Positions 1 through 8,719 are shown, counted from the stretch's first letter. The stretch: DNA of 64,000 nucleotides from J038 sp034437535 (GCA_034437535.1 DAOTTZ010000046.1:1-64000); one strand, 5' to 3'. The notes: a model not told the origin generated them from the letters alone. Made by a program: numbers and translations.

Positions 1-708
1 GATCAAATCATCCTCATCCGTCCGGCTGAGGATCGCTTCCTCAGCATCCCCGGCGGTAATCACCTGGCGCTTGATCTGACGGCTACCTTCAAGATCGTTG
101 ATCGCCGCTTCGATCGCGGCCAATCCTTCGTAGTGGGATTTTCTACCCGATTGCACACGCATTGCCTCAATCCGACAATCCGGCTTATGCCAGCCGATAT
201 GCAAGGCAATATCAGCGGAAATCCGTGACGGACGTTCTTCTTGTACCGGGATCACAATACGGTCGTATTCGATGGTGCGCCCCAAGCGATATACCAGCAC
301 ATCACACGGTGCAGTTTCGATGACGTTTTCCACAACTGCCCCCATGACAACTTCGCCGCGTTTGTTTTGCATCAAACCTTGTATCAAAAGGTCTGCGCCA
401 CTTTGCCGGGCTTCGTCCAAAATCCCCCGCGAAATACTCGACGCGTTGACCATCTTTAAGGTCAACGTATAGGGCTTATCTGCCGCAACTTCATCAACGA
501 TGCCTTGTAATTCCTCCACATCGTCGGCATCTTTTTCCACATCGCCCACGCTGACATGCACGGCGATCACCTTGCCCTCATCGTGATCGACCAGATCAGC
601 GGCAAGCTGCAACAGCGCCGGAGCCGTTTTAGGGTTCGCCACCGGCACCACAATCACCTGTGCAAAATCAGAATGAACCTTCTCGTTTGCCTGTTGTTCC
701 ATCGGCAT
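1..708 (-). CDS. Universal stress protein, two UspA-like domains (3' end outside window)
   Basis: The frame is open without a stop from the ATG at 708 to the window edge, so at least 236 residues are encoded and the C-terminus is missing. Residues 15-145 look like a UspA fold, ending in the family pattern G-x-M-x(4)-G-x(4)-M-G followed by APCDVLVY, the nucleotide-loop region of Usp domains. A second, weaker UspA-like unit starts near residue 150 (RIVIPVQEE). The start overlaps the stop of the upstream Fur-family gene by one base (TAATG) and has GGAG just upstream, so the two are probably co-transcribed. Usp proteins bind ATP or act as stress-responsive partners; the target is unknown here. 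It could also be a regulatory protein tied to a transporter encoded beyond the edge. Confidence 0.7.
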   Translation of the reverse strand, partial: MPMEQQANEKVHSDFAQVIVVPVANPKTAPALLQLAADLVDHDEGKVIAVHVSVGDVEKDADDVEELQGIVDEVAADKPYTLTLKMVNASSISRGILDEARQSGADLLIQGLMQNKRGEVVMGAVVENVIETAPCDVLVYRLGRTIEYDRIVIPVQEERPSRISADIALHIGWHKPDCRIEAMRVQSGRKSHYEGLAAIEAAINDLEGSRQIKRQVITAGDAEEAILSRTDEDDLI

Positions 709-1127
709 TAATCTCCGTTACATGACTCACAGATGCCATAAAATTCGAGCAGATGCCCCGTTAAATGCACATTGTACTTCTGCGATAATTGATCTTCTAA
801 CGTTTTTAACCCGCAATCGTCAAATTCAATCACGCGGTTACATTGCATACAAATGATGTGATGATGATGGCCGTCAGGCATCAAGACGTAAGTCGGTGTC
901 ATGCTGCTATCAATATACGTTGGCCGGATGATCGCCAATTGTGAGAGCAAATCCAAAGTACGAAAGACACTCGCCCGTCCAATGGACTCATCAGCCGCAG
1001 CGACAGCCGCTAACACCTCTGCGGAGGTCATATGGCCTTTGTATTGCTCCAGCACACTTAAAACGGTTAAACGGGCGTTAGTGAGCTTATAACCGGCATC
1101 ACGCAGCCGTTGTGCGCGGTTAGACAT
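708..1127 (-). CDS. Fur-family metal-responsive transcriptional regulator
   Basis: This 139-residue protein has the Fur/Zur/PerR layout. An N-terminal winged helix (about residues 5-80) carries the recognition-helix signature GRASVFRTLDLL. A dimerisation domain follows, with the His cluster HHHH at 87-90 and two CxxC pairs (C93/C96 and C133/C136) that form the structural zinc site. I chose the ATG at 1127 because AGAGG lies about 9 bases upstream; an in-frame ATG at 1163 would add 12 residues but has a poor ribosome site. The sequence does not settle whether it senses iron, zinc or peroxide. It sits just upstream of the universal stress gene, which fits an oxidative or metal stress role, and just downstream of an unrelated membrane protein gene. 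Confidence 0.88.
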   Translation of the reverse strand: MSNRAQRLRDAGYKLTNARLTVLSVLEQYKGHMTSAEVLAAVAAADESIGRASVFRTLDLLSQLAIIRPTYIDSSMTPTYVLMPDGHHHHIICMQCNRVIEFDDCGLKTLEDQLSQKYNVHLTGHLLEFYGICESCNGD

Positions 1128-1159
1128 GGGATAAACCTCTTGTTCGCTATATGGTGTCG

Positions 1160-3424
1160 TCATTGTACCACTATGCAGCGATTAGGCGTGCATAATGGCT
1201 GTATGCGGATTGTCCGCGAGAGAACGAATAATTCGCTTAAAAATTCGCCTGTGCCTTGCGGCGTTAGGCGTTCAAAGTTTGTATCTGTCAGACGATACCA
1301 GCCGACTAACACCGTGTAATCACCATGATTGGCGACGGGCGGCACACGCAATCGGTACACAGTTGATCGCGTTGTATCCGGTTGCCACACGGTGGACGGA
1401 TACCCAATTAAAGGCCCATCCGCTTGATCGACCAATCGCCCTACATCGTCGATGAGTTGCACCGTCAGCGTCCAATCGTCCGGCAACGTGTGCGACATCG
1501 CCCATTCCATGTATAAACTAAGCGTTTCGCCCGGTTGCAGCGCATCGCGACTCAGGGTGTAACTGTCTAACGTCACGGCATCACCAAAGACAATATCCGT
1601 CTCTGTGCGCAACACGTCGGGCGTGTAGCGTTCATCAAGCAGCACCGGCCCCTCCAAAATAACCGACTCTAGTGGATTGCCCGCACCATCCACAAGCGGG
1701 ATGTCCTCAAACAGAGATGGGCTAAACCATGATAGCTTTAAGCCAACCGTGCGAGCGGAAAGCGGCACTTGCACGTTATCCAGCGGCACGCGCACCCGCG
1801 CCCGATACAGTTGATCGGGTTGGAGCACATCTGTTGGTGCCATGCCCGGATACACCGCTTTGCTGCCCAGGCTTTCCAAGGTAATGCTATCCACCGCAGT
1901 GATAAACAAGCCCGCGTTCGATGTGCTGCGCCCGCGTAAATACACATCCAGCGAGATTTCATCGCCCGGCGTGACCGTCGTCTGTGCGATGCGATAGGCT
2001 GGCAAAGAGAGTTCCCCGGCGCTAATGCTCAAGAAGGGTGCGTTCTGGGGTAATGCATCGACAACTTGTAGACGAGGGTAGGCTTGGGGCAAGGTTTGCG
2101 TCCACCCGATAACCGATGCAACCAACAACGGCAGCACCAACAATGCCGCACCGATGCGCCCGATGAGCGCCGCCCACCCCATGACCATCAGGCAAGCCGC
2201 GCCAATCAACGCGGGGAACAGTAAACGCCCATAGGAAATATCCACGCTGCGCGTACCCACCAGCAGCATCCCAGTGATGAGCGCACACACCAAGGCCAAC
2301 AGCAGCGCACTATCCCGCTGCAAGCGGTTCATGCGCTTCCAAGCAGGCCTCACACCGATAACCCCCAACGCGGTGATGCCTGCCGCGTAAACGAACACCC
2401 AATCCGGCCCATAAACCGGCTGATGCAAATGCCCAACGCCCATCCAAAATGTGCGGAAAATGCGCCCTAGCTCCGCCCAGAGATCGCCGGAAGTGGCCGC
2501 AGTTTCAAACTCACGCCCCCATAGGGATTGTGTCGCCGCCAGCGCCAACGGATCGCCGTATAAATCCCAATTACGCACATACCACCAGCCCGCCAGCACC
2601 ACCCCGCTGATGAGCGTCAATGTGATCGTCTGGAGCGCCGCCCGACGCGGGAGATAGCCCCGCCATACGCCGTAGAGCAAACCCACAAACACCACACCAT
2701 AGAGCGATGCGCCCGTAAGTTTTGCCAACGCCGCCGCCGGTAATATCACACAAAGCGCCAGCATCACCCCATATGAAATCGTCTTTGTGTACCAGCAATA
2801 CAGCACCCCATAAACCCCGGCGCTGTATAAAAAAGTAACCATGTTATCGTTGTTGACACTACCACTGATAGAAACAAACGTCGGGATCGTAGCGACAAAG
2901 GCCAATGTCACGACAGCCAGCCAGGGCGCATTGAAAAGCAATAACGCCCCTCGATAGATGAAGATCAACGAGCCAAGCCCCAAGCCCAGGCTATACAAGC
3001 GCAAAACCCACATTGCCAAGGTCGTATCGCCATCTGTAGCATCCGGCGGATGCAACCACACGTTATGATTGTAATTCACAATGTTCATCGTAAAGATCAT
3101 CGGGTTAGGCCGTAAATAAGCGTTGATGTCGTCGCGTTGTGTCCAACTGACGAATAAGGCTCCCAGCGCATAGTAGAGCGGCGGTTGATGGCGCTCGATT
3201 GCCCATACCTGCGCCGGATCAGTCTCTTCACTGAGCGCCGCACGCGGCACAATCACCGGGAGTTCGCGGTCTTCTAGCAGGTTATGGATGTATAAAAAAT
3301 GGGCGGCTTCGTCAGCGGCTTCAAAGAGCGGCAACGCCCGCGCTGTTACGATCACTTGCACGCTAAAAAGCAGCAAAATCAACAACGCGAGACGATGATG
3401 CAGGGCTTTAGGGAATAAACGCAT
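1160..3424 (-). CDS. DUF2142/GT-C-type polytopic membrane glycosyltransferase with C-terminal beta-sandwich
   Basis: About 754 residues. The first 460 are strongly hydrophobic with ten or more membrane segments. After the first segment comes an acidic loop (EAADEAAHF, about 35-43) and then RHQPPLYYALG. These are typical of GT-C/PMT-like lipid-linked sugar transferases and the related DUF2142 proteins, where the acidic loop faces the active site. The last 290 residues lack membrane segments and read as beta-sandwich units (for example LQPGETLSLYMEW), a common add-on in Chloroflexota. Predicted role: sugar transfer from a polyprenyl phosphate donor to a cell-surface acceptor. A TTG at 3487 would add 21 residues; neither start has a good ribosome site, and the ATG at 3424 lies closer to the first membrane helix. 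The exact substrate is unknown. Confidence 0.65.
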   Translation of the reverse strand: MRLFPKALHHRLALLILLLFSVQVIVTARALPLFEAADEAAHFLYIHNLLEDRELPVIVPRAALSEETDPAQVWAIERHQPPLYYALGALFVSWTQRDDINAYLRPNPMIFTMNIVNYNHNVWLHPPDATDGDTTLAMWVLRLYSLGLGLGSLIFIYRGALLLFNAPWLAVVTLAFVATIPTFVSISGSVNNDNMVTFLYSAGVYGVLYCWYTKTISYGVMLALCVILPAAALAKLTGASLYGVVFVGLLYGVWRGYLPRRAALQTITLTLISGVVLAGWWYVRNWDLYGDPLALAATQSLWGREFETAATSGDLWAELGRIFRTFWMGVGHLHQPVYGPDWVFVYAAGITALGVIGVRPAWKRMNRLQRDSALLLALVCALITGMLLVGTRSVDISYGRLLFPALIGAACLMVMGWAALIGRIGAALLVLPLLVASVIGWTQTLPQAYPRLQVVDALPQNAPFLSISAGELSLPAYRIAQTTVTPGDEISLDVYLRGRSTSNAGLFITAVDSITLESLGSKAVYPGMAPTDVLQPDQLYRARVRVPLDNVQVPLSARTVGLKLSWFSPSLFEDIPLVDGAGNPLESVILEGPVLLDERYTPDVLRTETDIVFGDAVTLDSYTLSRDALQPGETLSLYMEWAMSHTLPDDWTLTVQLIDDVGRLVDQADGPLIGYPSTVWQPDTTRSTVYRLRVPPVANHGDYTVLVGWYRLTDTNFERLTPQGTGEFLSELFVLSRTIRIQPLCTPNRCIVVQ

Positions 3425-3489
3425 CGGCTTTGTACCATCACAACTAAAATCGGGCTGAAGTGTAGGGCAGGCCGGGCGCTTTTTCAAGC

Positions 3490-3816
3490 AGTATCGCCAT
3501 AAAAGGCGGCATAACCAACCCAGAAACTGGCGCGTGCGAGATTGTCGAAACTTATGAAATCAGCATTGGTTATCCCATTGAAGTGATCGACTACGCCTTT
3601 GCAGAGGAAGTCGAGCAAGCCGGTAGTATTGATGCGCTTTATGTCGAAGGCTTAGAGCCATTGCCGGAAAACTATCAAAGCTTTGCATTGTCAGAGGACA
3701 CATTGACGATTTTCTTCGCGGAATATCAGGTTACTGCCGGGGTGTTTGGGTCGCCAGTCGTGGAAATTCCATTGAGCGCACTCACAGACGTGCTTGATGC
3801 ACACTTTTTGCCATAA
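3490..3816 (+). pseudogene. Remnant of a DUF4163/DUF3298-type gene
   Basis: The frame is open from about 3466 to the TAA at 3814-3816 but has no ATG; the only candidate starts are a GTG at 3583 and rarer codons, none with a ribosome site. The translated upstream part (ETYEISIGYPIEV) looks like the opening of a DUF4163 domain. The end (LTIFFAEYQV...VVEIPLSAL) looks like the closing strands of DUF3298, as in RsiV/PdaC-type exported proteins. The roughly 100 or more residues that normally lie between them are reduced to a few tens. The simplest reading is an internally deleted gene whose 5' end was lost when the neighbouring gene was placed there. A functional 77-residue protein from the GTG cannot be excluded. 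Confidence 0.5.
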
Positions 3817-3822
3817 ACTGAT

Positions 3823-3846
3823 GGGGGACGCTTGTCCCCCTTGTAT
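3823..3846 (+). terminator. Short GC-rich hairpin after the gene remnant
   Basis: GGGGGAC at 3823-3829 pairs with GTCCCCC at 3834-3840 around a 4-base loop, followed by TTGTATTT. It lies between two convergent reading frames (stop at 3816 on + and stop at 3847 on -), where a bidirectional terminator is expected. The T tract is imperfect. Confidence 0.55.
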
Positions 3847-4536
3847 TTAATTGCCTAGCGTATGCGTGCCACCAGGGTCTAAAACGATTGGGGTAGACAA
3901 CGTGCGGCTGTTCACATCTTTTGCCCATTGCGCGACATCTTGCATAATCGGGTCAAACGTGTTGTAGTGCATCGGGACGACAGTCCGCGCCCGCAGTAAG
4001 TCAATCGCCTTGAGCGACTCCTCCGGCCCCATCGTGAATTTATCGCCAATCGGCAAGAAAGCTACATCTAAGCCCACTACGCCGATGAGTTCCATGTCCA
4101 AAAAGGCGCATGTATCCCCAGCGAAATAGAGCTTAAAATCTTCCACAAACAGAATAAAGCCATTCGGTTGACCGCCGTATGTGCCATCCGGGAAGGATGA
4201 ACTATGATGGGCAATCGTCCACTTAACCCGATAAAAGCCGCCGTTATGGTTGCCGCCAGGGTTGACTTGCACCACATTTTCTACGCCATTGTTCATCAGC
4301 CAATTGCCGATCTCAAAATTGGCGACAACGGGCGCACCTGTCCGTTGGGCAATATCAACGGTATCCCCCAGGTGGTCGCCATGTGCATGGCTCAATAGAA
4401 TAACGTCGGCATCCAGTGCGTCAGCTTGCACGGGCGCTAGGCGATTACCTGTGATAAACGGATCCACAAGAATTTTTTTATCGTCGATTTCAAATAAAAA
4501 AGCGGAATGCCCCAACCACGTAAAGGAAACACTCAT
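3847..4536 (-). CDS. UPF0173-type metal-dependent hydrolase (metallo-beta-lactamase fold)
   Basis: At 229 residues this matches the usual length of the UPF0173 family. The fold opens with the family-typical TWLGHSAFLFE. The metal-binding motif SHAHGDHLGD carries H50, H52, D54 and H55. Further conserved positions are YFAGDTCAF (about 135-143) and VVPMHYNTF near residue 190, which supply the remaining metal ligands. These proteins are cytoplasmic hydrolases with two metal ions; the natural substrate of the family is not established. The gene stands alone, with its own ribosome site (AAGGAG upstream of ATG 4536), downstream of a histidine kinase on the same strand. Confidence 0.85.
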   Translation of the reverse strand: MSVSFTWLGHSAFLFEIDDKKILVDPFITGNRLAPVQADALDADVILLSHAHGDHLGDTVDIAQRTGAPVVANFEIGNWLMNNGVENVVQVNPGGNHNGGFYRVKWTIAHHSSSFPDGTYGGQPNGFILFVEDFKLYFAGDTCAFLDMELIGVVGLDVAFLPIGDKFTMGPEESLKAIDLLRARTVVPMHYNTFDPIMQDVAQWAKDVNSRTLSTPIVLDPGGTHTLGN

Positions 4537-4595
4537 CAGTTATCAATCTCCTTTATAAATTTAACTACATTCAAAGCCTAATGGATTTTCTTAAA

Positions 4596-5867
4596 CTACG
4601 CCAATGGCAACGCGACTGTAATCGTCGCCCCCTTGTTAATACCGCCACTATGCGCCCAGATGCGGCCACCATGCGCTTCTACCAATGCGCGAGAAATACT
4701 CAGGCCAATGCCCAAGCCCCCATGATGGCGTGTCATATGGTCTTCGACTTGATAGAACTCATCGAAGATAAGGTCCAGTTGATCGGCTTCTATGCCGATA
4801 CCGTAATCACGCACTGCCACGAGTACCTCATCCTCTCTTTGTCTCGCGGAGATTTCAATGGGATCACCAGCGTTACTAAATGCCAATGCGTTACTCAAAA
4901 TATTGGCGAAGGCCATCAGCAACCGGCTACGATCTACGTTCACGGCGACATCTTGTTCGAGCGGTTCAAAGCTGAAGACATTAGCGCTAGCATTGGTCAA
5001 TGTGCGCGTGTCGCGCTCTAAATCTTTCATAACGCTGTTAAACGAGGCTTCTTGGCGGTACAAATCAGATGTCTTTTGCTTGACATAACGCAAGTTGATC
5101 ATTGACTCGATGATGCGACGAAGTTGTAAAGCCCCATCCATGACTTTAGTTGCTTGGGCACGAACTGCGCGATCTTCCGACTCTTGTAAGAAACTGGCAT
5201 ACCCTAAGATGATGCCTAACGGGGTACGCAATTCGTGGCTGGCAATGGCGATGAAATCACTTTTGAGTTTATCCAATTCACTTAGTTCTGCATTGGCTGA
5301 TTGCAGAGCAACCACTAATTGCCCAACCTCAATGGCAATAGCGGCTTCGCCAGCAAGTGTGGTGAGGTTATTACGATCAGTTTCCGTCCAGGGTAGAGAG
5401 CGCTTGTTCACGACTTCCAGCACACCGATGACGTTATCGTTAGAGATCATCGGCACGCCAAGCAAAGAGCGCGTCTTAAATTGCAACGTTTCGTCAAACG
5501 CATCGTAATGACGTGGATCTGCCTCTGTGTTATCAACTTGGATAACCCGACGTTCTTTGTAGATTGTTCCGGCAATGCTATCCAACGGAACAGCTTTACC
5601 AACAAGATCACGCGAGGCTTTGTTCTCCGTTGTGGTCGCGGCGAAAACAAGTCTGTTTTTGACCTTATCCCACAATAAAACCGAAGCGCCTTCGCAATCT
5701 GTGATTTTTGCGGCAGCCTCCATCAGATAACGTAAAAGGGCATCAATGCCAACGTCATTGCGCAGCAGTACAGAATTCATGACGTTATTGATTTCCAAGA
5801 GGTGCTGCAAATTTTTGACTTGCTGTTCTAATTGCTCAACATAAGCAGGTGATGTTTTTTGTTCCAT
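4596..5867 (-). CDS. GAF-domain sensor histidine kinase
   Basis: 423 residues with no membrane segment, so a soluble sensor kinase. Order: a short N-terminal coiled coil (5-30), a GAF domain (about 30-182, containing SLLGVPMIS and VIGVLEVVNK), then a HisKA dimerisation domain with the phospho-acceptor H211 in ASHELRTP. The HATPase domain has the N box (NILSNALAFS), G1 box (VRDYGIGI) and G2 box (GLGIGLSI). It would autophosphorylate in response to a small-molecule, redox or light cue bound by the GAF domain. No response regulator is adjacent, so the partner is unknown and it is an orphan kinase. Codon use looks more AT-rich than in genes to the right of the neighbouring intergenic island. Convergence with that island may place its promoter inside the repeats. 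Confidence 0.88.
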   Translation of the reverse strand: MEQKTSPAYVEQLEQQVKNLQHLLEINNVMNSVLLRNDVGIDALLRYLMEAAAKITDCEGASVLLWDKVKNRLVFAATTTENKASRDLVGKAVPLDSIAGTIYKERRVIQVDNTEADPRHYDAFDETLQFKTRSLLGVPMISNDNVIGVLEVVNKRSLPWTETDRNNLTTLAGEAAIAIEVGQLVVALQSANAELSELDKLKSDFIAIASHELRTPLGIILGYASFLQESEDRAVRAQATKVMDGALQLRRIIESMINLRYVKQKTSDLYRQEASFNSVMKDLERDTRTLTNASANVFSFEPLEQDVAVNVDRSRLLMAFANILSNALAFSNAGDPIEISARQREDEVLVAVRDYGIGIEADQLDLIFDEFYQVEDHMTRHHGGLGIGLSISRALVEAHGGRIWAHSGGINKGATITVALPLA

Positions 5868-6395
5868 GAGCTTTCCGAGCCTGTCATCGAATGTCTTGTC
5901 ATTTTAGCATTAATTTTGTTATTCGGTTAGCGGTTGGGTTTTCTTGCTTGTTCAAAAGTTTTCCCCAGTGTTTTATCTATAATATAAGGTAGCTGTAGTA
6001 GTAGGGCTGTTCAAACTGTTCAAAACTCTGTAATAAAATCTGTAATAATTACTTTATATCCCAATATATCCCAAAAATGACCCGTTTTGACCCCAAGAAA
6101 CGTTATGAATTACAAACGAGTTTTGAACAGGCCCTGTGCAAAACTTTGAACAGGGTGTCTAAAACTTTGAACAAGTGACCCTTTGTGACCTTGCCTGTCG
6201 AAAGTTTTGAACAGGCTGTCGAAAGTTTTGAACAGGTTTTGAACAGGTTTTGCACAGATGCTTCTTATAGTAGTCCTATTACTGTAATTTTCGACGTAAT
6301 TAATTTGGGATACTTGGGATAAAGATAATTGACGAAACCTTAAATATCCCAAGCAATTTGGGATAAATTCCGCCCTGTGATCTTAAGGGAACAAA
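5868..6395. repeat. AT-rich intergenic island with three families of short repeats
   Basis: This is the largest gap in the window and I see no credible gene in it. Repeat family A, core TGTTCAAAAC or its complement, occurs near 5949, 6007 and 6016 in one orientation. It recurs in the other orientation at about 6121, 6145, 6166, 6205, 6226 and 6237, with a variant at 6247 (GTTTTGCACAG). A linked motif, CTGTCGAAAG, occurs twice (about 6195 and 6216). Family B, CTGTAATA, is doubled near 6028-6050 and has an inverted copy near 6280. Family C, TATCCCAA, is doubled at about 6056-6072, inverted and doubled at 6304-6321, and forms a palindrome at 6345-6365. The spacing is irregular, so it is not a CRISPR. 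It looks like clustered protein-binding sites or iterons. Confidence 0.7.
6121..6257. repeat. Cluster of TTTTGAACAGG direct repeats
   Basis: Six same-orientation copies of (T)TTTGAACAGG plus one GTTTTGCACAG variant lie within about 137 bases. Spacings are about 24, 21, 39, 21 and 11 bases. The two copies at 6195-6236 are embedded in a longer near-perfect direct repeat that includes CTGTCGAAAG. The short ORF on the minus strand here is only the translated repeat. Confidence 0.75.
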
Positions 6396-6426
6396 AAAGA
6401 CTCAGGGTAATCTGCCCTGAGTCTTT
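6396..6426 (-). terminator. Rho-independent terminator
   Basis: A perfect 12-bp stem (6396-6407 with 6415-6426, core GACTCAGGG/CCCTGAGTC) around a 7-base loop. On the minus strand it is followed by a run of Ts (complement of 6393-6398). It sits 27 bases past the stop of the SH3b/CARDB gene and would end that transcript. Confidence 0.9.
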
Positions 6427-6452
6427 GCGTTTAATGGGTGATGATCTACTGG

Positions 6453-7685
6453 CTAGCAACTTCCCGGTTGTAGGGTATAGGTCGTGCTGACGACGTTGTT
6501 GGTCTCGTTGCTCTCGATGACGTTATTGCCACTATCCAGCGTGACGACAATGCGATGCTCTTCACCGAAGAATGTGCTGATCACTAGGCTGTCATTGCCG
6601 ACCACGAAGTTATCGCCCGGTTGTAACACGGGTACCGTCCGGGTGAACGAGGCTTGAACCGATCCATCGGCCACGCGGATATCCTGGATGAGGACAGTTG
6701 CCGGGCCGGAGGTAGCGGTCGTGCCTGTGTTGGTGACGTTCACCAGCACCTGGAAGGGAACGTTGCAAGTGGGCTGAACCGGGGTCAGGGCTGGTGCAGA
6801 TGCGCCCAGGTCGCCGGTTGCCGGTGGTTGAGTCGGCGGGACGGGTGTCGGCGTGGCAGGTGGCGGCGGCGGATCCCGGCGCGGAACGTTGCTAAAATCA
6901 CCGGATGGCGTCACGACGGTCGGCGCGATCCAGCCTTCGTTACCATCTGGCAGGCGGACGTAATACCAACCGCTACCGGTCGAACTGATCGCGATAACAT
7001 CGGCGGTCTGGTTTTCCAGCAAGGCGTCGATGCGCTCATAACGGGTATCATCTCCGGCTCGCACGTTGGCGTTCAGGTTAGCGGTCACCACCGGGTTTTG
7101 GCTCAAAGGCGTGGGGGATAACGCCAGCGTCGGGCGTCCACTGGGTTGTGTGGGGGCGACGGCCTGGGTCGGCTGGCCGACCGGGGCAACTTGTACAAAG
7201 TCCGGCGGATTATTTTCCACCCGAATCGGGCTGACGATGAAGAATGCAGACGGCGCACCGGAGACATTGATCGTCAACCGTAATTCGTACAGGCCATCTT
7301 CGGTTGTTTCGGTGTTCCAGGTGCCCAGGATGCCGCCGGTAACCGGGTTACTGTTGGGCAACGTCACCGGGAACCAGGGCGATTCTTGTGTTTCTTCGCT
7401 ATCTGCCGGGGCTTCTTCCGTCTCTACCGGTGCCCCAGGGTTCTCTTGCAACGGTGGGTCGAACTGTAACGGGCGGAATTCGACAAAGTAATTGTTCATG
7501 TTCGGGATGTTGGCCGTCCCACGAATATCTACTTGCCCGCGTAGAACATATATCGGTGGCGGCCAAGAAATATTGGCACTGGGATTCACCTGTTCATCCG
7601 GGCGGGGTTGCACGCTCTGCGCGTTGACGATGGCCGTCAGGCTCATCAACACGAGCAGAAGCATAAGAAAGATTTTCCGAGACAT
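6453..7685 (-). CDS. Exported protein with SH3b and CARDB-like domains
   Basis: 410 residues with a clear Sec signal peptide (about 1-22, cleaving after NAQS or nearby). The segment 25-150 is a beta-rich exported region. A bacterial SH3 (SH3b) domain follows at about 200-262, with ANVRAGDDTRYERI and WYYVRLPDGNEGWI. A Pro-rich linker (about 272-292) leads to a C-terminal CARDB-type immunoglobulin-like domain ending ESNETNNVVSTTY, the hallmark of that family. SH3b units often bind cell-wall or surface polymers, and CARDB domains mediate adhesion. I infer a cell-surface binding protein with no enzyme activity of its own. It is a single-gene unit with its own terminator. Confidence 0.78.
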   Translation of the reverse strand: MSRKIFLMLLLVLMSLTAIVNAQSVQPRPDEQVNPSANISWPPPIYVLRGQVDIRGTANIPNMNNYFVEFRPLQFDPPLQENPGAPVETEEAPADSEETQESPWFPVTLPNSNPVTGGILGTWNTETTEDGLYELRLTINVSGAPSAFFIVSPIRVENNPPDFVQVAPVGQPTQAVAPTQPSGRPTLALSPTPLSQNPVVTANLNANVRAGDDTRYERIDALLENQTADVIAISSTGSGWYYVRLPDGNEGWIAPTVVTPSGDFSNVPRRDPPPPPATPTPVPPTQPPATGDLGASAPALTPVQPTCNVPFQVLVNVTNTGTTATSGPATVLIQDIRVADGSVQASFTRTVPVLQPGDNFVVGNDSLVISTFFGEEHRIVVTLDSGNNVIESNETNNVVSTTYTLQPGSC

Positions 7686-7777
7686 ACACGCGCTCCTTCT
7701 TTAGTATGGGAAAGTTTTCGCTATAATAACCATACCGCAAAGCGCGGATTTTGCATGACGCTTACCTGATGATTGGG

Positions 7778-8605
7778 CTATTCACCCACCAGATTCACAG
7801 TAAATCGAACCGTTCCCCAGATGATGATCACCGGCAAGACCACCGGTAACACCCCTTCGACGATCAACCGGGTGGGCCATGCCATCGGGATCAACCGCAT
7901 CATGTTGAGCATCAAGAAGTAGAAGAACGTCACGAAAACCGTCGTCATGAAGGCATAATAACGTGACCGCGCCGCGACACCACTCATCACGCCGATTGAC
8001 GCGACCATGAACATCTCCAGCGGCAGACGGATCAAACTAGAGGCCAGGATCATCAACGACATGAATGAGGCGACCAGCGGCATATCATCAGGCGAATACA
8101 GGTTGAGGAAGAAGGCGATAATCAGCGTCATGCCCAGGGTCACAGTATAAGCCAGCGTTATCGTCAGGGTATCCATGTGCCGCCATACCGCCGCGCTCAC
8201 TTTGGATAGCACGATTTCGCGGGTTGTATAAGGGGTCGCCCGCAACAGGTTGATGGTGTCGTTTTCATATTCGGAGGCCATGCCCGTCGTCGCCCGCTGG
8301 CCGATGTCGATCAGAGCTTTGGCATAATTGAACAAGATCAGAGGAAAACCGACCACGCCCAGCATCACCGTAATCATAATCACCAGGTAGATCAACTGGA
8401 TCTGAGTTGCGGCGACCAATGCGACGACATAAATCAGATACCATGTGATGATCGGTGCCACTTCCGGCGGGAAGACGCGCCAGTAATCGCCTAATTGCCG
8501 GCGTACAATCGGGTTGTTACGCCGCGCCCATTCCGGCAGGGTTGTATCAAGGTCGGGGATTTCTTCCGCGATGCATTGGGCGATGGATCGCTGGGACGTA
8601 TTCAC
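7778..8605 (-). CDS. ABC-2-like integral membrane protein (putative permease)
   Basis: 275 residues with about six membrane segments (roughly 55-75, 78-100, 150-175, 185-215, 220-240 and 245-270). Between segments 2 and 3 there is a cytoplasmic stretch with YENDTINLLRATPYTTREIV. This resembles the coupling region of ABC-2 export permeases, which read E-x-GT-x-xLL-x-x-TP-x-xRxE. No ATPase gene is adjacent, so the partner would be encoded elsewhere. The start is GTG at 8605 with AGAGG six bases upstream. A TATAAT at 8649-8644 (minus strand) is a plausible -10 box. The permease assignment is inference from one motif. Confidence 0.5.
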   Translation of the reverse strand: MNTSQRSIAQCIAEEIPDLDTTLPEWARRNNPIVRRQLGDYWRVFPPEVAPIITWYLIYVVALVAATQIQLIYLVIMITVMLGVVGFPLILFNYAKALIDIGQRATTGMASEYENDTINLLRATPYTTREIVLSKVSAAVWRHMDTLTITLAYTVTLGMTLIIAFFLNLYSPDDMPLVASFMSLMILASSLIRLPLEMFMVASIGVMSGVAARSRYYAFMTTVFVTFFYFLMLNMMRLIPMAWPTRLIVEGVLPVVLPVIIIWGTVRFTVNLVGE

Positions 8606-8616
8606 GCTGAGCCTCT

Positions 8617-8649
8617 AAGCTAAAAAAATTGATCGCTAGCTTGATTATA
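8617..8649 (-). promoter_or_regulatory. Possible -10 box with flanking inverted repeat
   Basis: TATAAT on the minus strand at 8649-8644 lies about 40 bases upstream of the GTG start at 8605. Between them, AAGCTA (8617-8622) and TAGCTT (8637-8642) form a short inverted repeat. No good -35 box is visible. Confidence 0.3.
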
Positions 8650-8661
8650 AAAGAGGCCGGA

Positions 8662-8707
8662 TGTGCGCCGCAATAGGCTTACATGCCAATGACGGCGCAC
8701 AGTTTTT
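8662..8707. terminator. Inverted repeat between two same-strand genes
   Basis: TGTGCGCCG (8662-8670) pairs perfectly with CGGCGCACA (8693-8701). The T run (8703-8707) is on the + side, although the flanking genes are both on the minus strand. On the minus side the T-rich stretch begins about 8 bases after the stem. It probably separates the SDR gene from the membrane protein gene and may work in both directions. Confidence 0.55.
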
Positions 8708-8719
8708 GTCGATAATCAA

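Noticed and set aside
6110..6352. 80-residue ORF on the minus strand
   Set aside because: Its sequence is the translated repeat cluster (repeated QSF, NLFKTF units), with no ribosome site.
5949..6365. CRISPR array
   Set aside because: Repeats are only 10-12 bases, in both orientations, with irregular spacing from 11 to about 100 bases, and no cas genes are in the window.
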